Source: Micrococcaceae bacterium (GTDB lineage: Bacteria; Actinomycetota; Actinomycetes; Actinomycetales; Micrococcaceae). From it: a DNA stretch of 9,311 nt. A model generated the notes under the pieces. That model had not been told where the DNA came from. It saw only the letters and a list, made by a program, of their open reading frames with translations, and did not search any database. This document shows, one piece after another, positions 5,803 through 9,311 of this stretch (its first letter is position 1; each line of letters begins with the position of its first letter). The DNA lies in contig DNHA01000020.1 of NCBI GenBank assembly GCA_003486025.1, positions 1 to 9,311 on the forward strand, in the 5' to 3' direction. The translations under genes and the position numbers were made by a program.

Positions 5803-6888
5803 CTAGCTGGTGGTCTTTGCTGAGTTGTTGATGGCAACCTGTGCCAGCTCGATGAGTTGGTGCGCAGAGGTTTCCCATGAGTAGTGCGCGGCACGGCGCA
5901 GAGCCCGCTGCGAGTACTTGCGCCATTGTTCTGGTTCCGAGAGCTGGTGTACTCGGTCTGCAAAATCCTGGGCACTATTGGGGTCCGCGTAGAGGGCCGC
6001 GTCCTGAGCTACTTCTCTAAAAATGGGCATGTCGGTGACGACCACGGGTGTTCCCATGCTCATGGCTTCAACCAGCGGAAGACCGTAGCCCTCTTCGCGA
6101 GAAAGCGTCACCAGCGCGGTGCACTCAGCGAGCATCTTCGCGTACTGTTCGTCGCTGACCCCATTGTGGAAGACTATTTGGGTGCCATCAGGGGTTTTGG
6201 CTTCCAACTCGGCTCGGCGCTCCGGACTGATACCGCTAAGCAAATGCAGCTGATAGCCAGGAAGCAAACTCATGGCCTGGATCAATGTTTCAACATTTTT
6301 GTATTCCATGAACGAGCCCATATATAGCAACGTCTTGGCCGGGACACCATTCTGCTCACGGACAGAGGTTTGCGCCGAGGGGGCATTTGAAACTAAGCCA
6401 ATATGCCGTTTAGTCAACCGATGCTCGCGCATGAGCTGGGCCGTGGTGTTTGAAACTGTCGCGACGGCGTCCGCGCGGTTCAGCAATAGTCGTTGCGGGA
6501 AGTAGACCTGATGGAAAAGGAACCATCCCCAACGGATCGGGGCAGGCAAGAATTTTGGCGCAGTCGGGTGCGAATAGTAGATCAGATCATGCAGAGTGAG
6601 GATTACCGGAAATTTTCGTCCCAGTGTTCCCATGGTCTGCATCGGGGAGAAAACCGCATCTGGCTTCAACTTATTAATCTGCAGTGCAACGAACGGTTCC
6701 AAGACACTGGTCGGACCCGAAATTTTCAGGTACGGAACCTCTGGCAGGAGTGCAAGCTGTCGCATGTCATTGATCAGCATCGTTACGTCGGCGATCTTCG
6801 ACGTCGCCTCAATGAGTCCTGCAGTGTAACGGCTAATTCCATCGTGATGGGTGACCCGGGTATAGCGGGCATCGATGACGAGTTTCAC
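5803..6888 (-). CDS. GT4-family glycosyltransferase (GT-B fold), second gene
   Basis: A 361-residue, complete GT4 protein. It opens with MKLVIDARYTR and HHDGISRYTAGL, typical of the acceptor-side domain in this subfamily. It also has LTLHDLIYY (98-105), AVATVSNTTA (141-150), LLYMGSFMEYKNVETLI (187-203, Lys197 near the donor phosphates) and the E-x7-E motif at Glu266/Glu274 within REEGYGLPLVEAMSMGTPVV. It has no signal peptide or membrane segment. Proteins of this subtype transfer sugars (often mannose or rhamnose) to cell-surface glycans; the specific substrate cannot be read. The start is GTG at 6886-6888, because the family N-terminus begins there. The nearest AAGG is 11 nt upstream, rather far. 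It follows the MFS gene by 47 bp and is probably in one transcript with it. It shares only the general fold with the GT4 at 715-1896. Confidence 0.92.
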   Translation of the reverse strand: MKLVIDARYTRVTHHDGISRYTAGLIEATSKIADVTMLINDMRQLALLPEVPYLKISGPTSVLEPFVALQINKLKPDAVFSPMQTMGTLGRKFPVILTLHDLIYYSHPTAPKFLPAPIRWGWFLFHQVYFPQRLLLNRADAVATVSNTTAQLMREHRLTKRHIGLVSNAPSAQTSVREQNGVPAKTLLYMGSFMEYKNVETLIQAMSLLPGYQLHLLSGISPERRAELEAKTPDGTQIVFHNGVSDEQYAKMLAECTALVTLSREEGYGLPLVEAMSMGTPVVVTDMPIFREVAQDAALYADPNSAQDFADRVHQLSEPEQWRKYSQRALRRAAHYSWETSAHQLIELAQVAINNSAKTTS

Positions 6889-6935
6889 GGGCGCATTAGC
6901 CTTCTGTTGAGGACGTGGTAGTCCAAGCCTATCGG

Positions 6936-8207
6936 TTACCGCTCGCGCACTTGCGCTACCTCAGGCTGCACCGTACTGGGTCTAACAATCAGGTAACCGA
7001 TGAGTCCAGCGGCAACGGATAGTGGCCATAGCGCCAGCGCGGCCGGCAGCCCGAACGCTGAACCAATGGCGCCACCAGCCAAGCTTCCTATCGGAACAGC
7101 ACCAAATGTAAACAACCGGCGAGCGCTGCTAACCCTGCCGAGCAGGTGCTCGGGAGTGATAACAGCAACCCACGCAGTGACCGCGACGTTAAAAACGATC
7201 AGGGCAACGCCCCACAATACTGCTTGCACCGCGAGCAGTGTCATGGAAATTGCAGGAGAGGTAAAGGCCGCCAGAAATACCATTGCGGACAACACGAGCA
7301 TGAGTATCAGGGTGACCACGGTCAGTTGGCTCGCGCTGTAGCGAACAGTGATCCGCGTGGCTAGCGCAGCTCCGAGTAATCCCCCAGCTCCGCCAAGACC
7401 GGCAAGGATACCGAAGCCCAAGGATCCAAAGCCTAGGTACTCAATGATGAACAGCGCTTCAACCGCACTGCCTAAGGCCAAACCGAAGTTTGAGCACATC
7501 ATTGCCAAAGTTACGGCGATCAACGTTCGGTCATGGCGCAGGTATGTGAGACCGGAGCGCCAATGGGTGTCGCGCGCGGTGCTCTGCCTGGTAATTTCCT
7601 CCGTCTGCTCGCTGATTTGTCGAGGTAGCTTGACCAGACAGGCCAAACTGAGCGCGATCAGCGCCAAGACTGCACTCACGGTCAAGAGTGCCGAGGCTCC
7701 GAGGAGAGAAAATGCGGTGCCTGCAGCCACTGGAATGATGATCGCCAATGACTGATCCGCAGCCGTAAGCCGGGCAATCAACGTGCTGATAGAGCTGGAT
7801 CGCTGGGCGCCTAAGACCGCATTGAGTTGTGGGACTGCGGAAACTTGCGCGGTTTCCGCTACGACATTGCACATGCCCAGTAGCGTCACCAGCAAAAATC
7901 CGTAGCCGATACTCAACGTGCCGGTGGCGGTCAGCAATAGGAGGCAAACGGTCAGCGCGACCTTCACAGCGAGTCCAATGCGCAACAGCCGCAAAGGCCG
8001 ATAACGGTCCACGAAATAGCCGATGGGAATTGTCGCTACGAGGAAGGCGAGAGAACCCAAGGTGTTCAGAAGCCCCATTTGCCAGGCGCTCGCGCCCAGG
8101 GTGAGGACAAAAATCAGGTCGACAGTGAAATCCGTCAGGGAACGGCTGGCCGCATCACCTGCATTCGAATAAAGGAAGCGACGCTCGCTTCGCATCATAG
8201 ATTTCAC
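6936..8207 (-). CDS. Major facilitator superfamily transporter, DHA3-like efflux type
   Basis: About 423 residues with twelve candidate membrane helices and a central loop (about 195-225) rich in charged residues. The helix 2-3 loop has GYFVDRYRPLR, a variant of MFS motif A. The second half has ITPEHLLGRVSSARRLFTFG, typical of DHA3-like exporters that include macrolide and siderophore efflux proteins. The start is set at the second of two tandem GTG codons, because AGGAG (8213-8217) lies 5 nt before it. The first GTG (8210) is only 2 nt away, and the ATGs at 8198 and 8195 are 14 or more nt away. The gene diverges from the DesA-like decarboxylase and is followed by a GT4 gene. Export of a siderophore or of a glycosylated product is possible but is only an inference from position. 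Confidence 0.87.
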   Translation of the reverse strand: MKSMMRSERRFLYSNAGDAASRSLTDFTVDLIFVLTLGASAWQMGLLNTLGSLAFLVATIPIGYFVDRYRPLRLLRIGLAVKVALTVCLLLLTATGTLSIGYGFLLVTLLGMCNVVAETAQVSAVPQLNAVLGAQRSSSISTLIARLTAADQSLAIIIPVAAGTAFSLLGASALLTVSAVLALIALSLACLVKLPRQISEQTEEITRQSTARDTHWRSGLTYLRHDRTLIAVTLAMMCSNFGLALGSAVEALFIIEYLGFGSLGFGILAGLGGAGGLLGAALATRITVRYSASQLTVVTLILMLVLSAMVFLAAFTSPAISMTLLAVQAVLWGVALIVFNVAVTAWVAVITPEHLLGRVSSARRLFTFGAVPIGSLAGGAIGSAFGLPAALALWPLSVAAGLIGYLIVRPSTVQPEVAQVRER

Positions 8208-8294
8208 CACAGCTCCTGAAAAGTGTTAGGAAGCTCACCTGACCCGCGGTTGGCAACGATACCGCATTCCCGTTTAACTGCACAGGAGTTTTTG

Positions 8295-8306
8295 CTAGTT
8301 CACTAG
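8295..8306. repeat. Short palindrome CTAGT-TC-ACTAG with overlapping direct repeat
   Basis: A perfect 12-bp palindrome in the divergent MFS/decarboxylase region. CTAGTT is also repeated directly at 8-bp spacing (8295 and 8303). It lies 9 bp from the larger palindrome at 8316-8331. It may be a half-site cluster for a regulator, or chance. Confidence 0.35.
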
Positions 8307-8315
8307 TTGATTTAG

Positions 8316-8331
8316 ATTGCGCGTGCGCAAT
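8316..8331. promoter_or_regulatory. Perfect 16-bp palindrome, candidate operator
   Basis: ATTGCGC-GT-GCGCAAT is a perfect palindrome 109 bp upstream of the MFS start and about 195 bp upstream of the decarboxylase start. TTTAG and CTAAA (8311-8315 and 8336-8340) flank it in inverted orientation. The size and symmetry fit a dimeric helix-turn-helix regulator site (for example MarR- or TetR-type), but no regulator gene is in view. Confidence 0.5.
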
Positions 8332-8360
8332 AATGCTAAAAAATTTTCCGCTCCGGAACT

Positions 8361-8391
8361 GAACCCAATAGCCCGGGTTCTCGGTGTTTTT
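8361..8391 (+). other. Weak terminator-like hairpin in the divergent region
   Basis: GAACCC (8361-8366) and GGGTTC (8375-8380) form a 6-bp stem, with a T5 run starting 6 bases after it (8387-8391). It is too weak and too loosely spaced to be a confident terminator. It would lie upstream of the decarboxylase promoter. Confidence 0.2.
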
Positions 8392-8477
8392 GGATTATCT
8401 CAACGCCGTCAACCGGCTCGTCAAACACATCCTGGGGTTGCAATACATTACGTATCTGTGATGTTAATAGTCTGCGG

Positions 8478-8496
8478 TTAGGGAAGACTAACCAAA
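8478..8496. promoter_or_regulatory. DtxR/IdeR/DmdR-type iron box upstream of the decarboxylase
   Basis: TTAGGGAAGACTAACCAAA matches 15 of 19 positions of the actinobacterial iron-box consensus TTAGGTTAGGCTAACCTAA. It also contains GGTTAG...CTAACC symmetry with its flank. It lies 28 bp before the start codon and overlaps the expected transcript start: a -10-like TAGTCT is at 8468-8473. DtxR-family repressors bind such sites with Fe(II) and block siderophore genes when iron is sufficient. The site, together with a DesA-like gene, makes iron regulation likely. Confidence 0.78.
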
Positions 8497-8513
8497 CAAC
8501 TTGATAACCATGC

Positions 8514-8519
8514 GAGGAG
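8514..8519 (+). promoter_or_regulatory. Ribosome binding site that fixes the decarboxylase start
   Basis: GAGGAG is 5 nt before GTG 8525. An in-frame ATG at 8510 would place this Shine-Dalgarno inside the gene and has no site of its own, so GTG is preferred. Confidence 0.8.
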
Positions 8520-8524
8520 TATCC

Positions 8525-9311
8525 GTGGGAACCTCTCTTGAGACCCTGAACATCCCCCAGTCTGACTCACAGCTTTTTGATAACTCATTACTTTGCTCAG
8601 ACACCTTGGACCGCTACGAAGCCGAAGCTCGTGAAGCCTTGTTGCGCGTCACCGATCAACTGGCAGCCGTCGAGTCTCCCACCACGGGGCCGAGCCCACA
8701 AGCCCTTCAGAAGCTGGTGTCAGAGATTGACCTCGAGGCACCGTTGGGAAACCACGCCGACTCATTTGATGAACTGAAAAAAATTTACCTCCGTGACGCC
8801 GTCTACTTCCATCATCCGAAGTACGCCGCCCATTTGAACTGCCCGGTGGTCATTCCTGCAGTCGCCGCGGAAGCGTTTGTCACCAGCTTGAATACCTCCA
8901 TGGATACCTTTGACCAGAGTGCCGGAGCAACGTTGATTGAGCGCCGACTCATCGATTGGACTACACAGCTCATCGGATTCTCCGAAAACACCGCAGATGG
9001 TATCTTCACCTCCGGCGGAACCCAGTCAAATCTGCAAGCGATGCTCATTGCACGCAATATCGCGGTATCCAAAATGACAGGTTCGCTACCGCAACGCCTG
9101 CAGAATTTGCGTATCTATACCTCCCGGGATGCACACTTCAGCATCTCCAACGCAGCGATGATGATGGGTCTCGGCCATGAAGCAGTGATCGCTATCGGCA
9201 CCGATGCGCGGCACCGCATGGATGTGGACGCTCTGCGTGCACAGCTCTCCAATGACCTACAGGACGGCCTGGTCCCCATGGCCATTTCTGCCACCGCAGG
9301 AACTACCGACT
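8525..9311 (+). CDS. PLP-dependent DesA-like lysine/diamine decarboxylase, N-terminal part (3' end outside window)
   Basis: The frame runs from GTG 8525 to the window edge: 262 residues, about half of the usual length of roughly 480-530. It is a group II PLP-dependent decarboxylase. Features visible are IYLRDAVYFHHPKYAAHLNC (87-106), SLNTSMDTFDQSAGATLIER (121-140), the cofactor-phosphate-binding FTSGGTQSNL (161-170), DAHFS with His204 as the likely ring-stacking residue, and SATAGTTD (255-262). The catalytic PLP-Lys lies beyond the edge. The spacing and wording of these blocks closely follow Streptomyces DesA, the lysine decarboxylase that makes cadaverine for desferrioxamine siderophores. 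Related enzymes act on 2,4-diaminobutyrate or ornithine, so the substrate is not proven. The iron box upstream supports a siderophore role. DesB/C/D-like genes would be expected to the right. Confidence 0.9.
   Translation, partial: MGTSLETLNIPQSDSQLFDNSLLCSDTLDRYEAEAREALLRVTDQLAAVESPTTGPSPQALQKLVSEIDLEAPLGNHADSFDELKKIYLRDAVYFHHPKYAAHLNCPVVIPAVAAEAFVTSLNTSMDTFDQSAGATLIERRLIDWTTQLIGFSENTADGIFTSGGTQSNLQAMLIARNIAVSKMTGSLPQRLQNLRIYTSRDAHFSISNAAMMMGLGHEAVIAIGTDARHRMDVDALRAQLSNDLQDGLVPMAISATAGTTD

Noticed and set aside
8224..8242. Second iron-box-like sequence near the MFS start
   Set aside because: Only about 10 of 19 positions match, and the TTAGG and ACCT halves are 2 bp too close.

Overview
The window looks like chromosomal DNA of an actinobacterium, most likely a Micrococcales/Micrococcaceae-type organism of moderate GC (by eye mid-50s percent; not computed). 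The reasons are an actinobacterial-style M23 peptidase with a CxH zinc motif, frequent GTG starts, tRNAs without an encoded CCA end, TANNNT-type -10 elements, a DtxR/IdeR-type iron box and a DesA-like siderophore decarboxylase. I cannot name the species. No mobile element, CRISPR array or phage module is visible.

Left part (1-3796): the 3' end of a secreted-type M23 peptidase gene (plus strand) converges on a minus-strand block. Read in its own direction, that block is a membrane protein with a holin-family/DUF3618-like layout, then a DMT/NIPA-like multi-spanning transporter, then a GT4 glycosyltransferase, then a tRNA with anticodon CAT. A near-perfect 19-bp hairpin closes both sides.

Middle part (3797-5802): about 490 bp with no convincing gene, then two tRNA-Asn(GTT) genes, identical over 78 bp and 1320 bp apart. 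Each has its own promoter and terminator. A single plus-strand gene lies between them, encoding a membrane methyltransferase of the isoprenylcysteine-methyltransferase-like type. Its promoter seems to place the transcript start on the ATG, so its mRNA may be leaderless.

Right part (5803-9311): a minus-strand pair, MFS transporter then a second GT4 glycosyltransferase, runs towards the second tRNA-Asn. It diverges from the 5' part of a DesA-like PLP-dependent decarboxylase, which is cut by the window end. The roughly 315-bp divergent region holds a 19-bp iron box (15 of 19 positions match the consensus) just upstream of the decarboxylase, and a perfect ATTGCGC-GT-GCGCAAT palindrome further up. 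This suggests an iron-regulated hydroxamate siderophore cluster continuing to the right.

A recurring layout is transporter, GT4 glycosyltransferase, tRNA, strong hairpin, seen twice on the minus strand. I see no clearly new multi-gene system. The most interesting points are the tRNA-Asn duplication that brackets the methyltransferase gene, the unusual domain make-up of two membrane proteins, and the regulatory DNA upstream of the decarboxylase.
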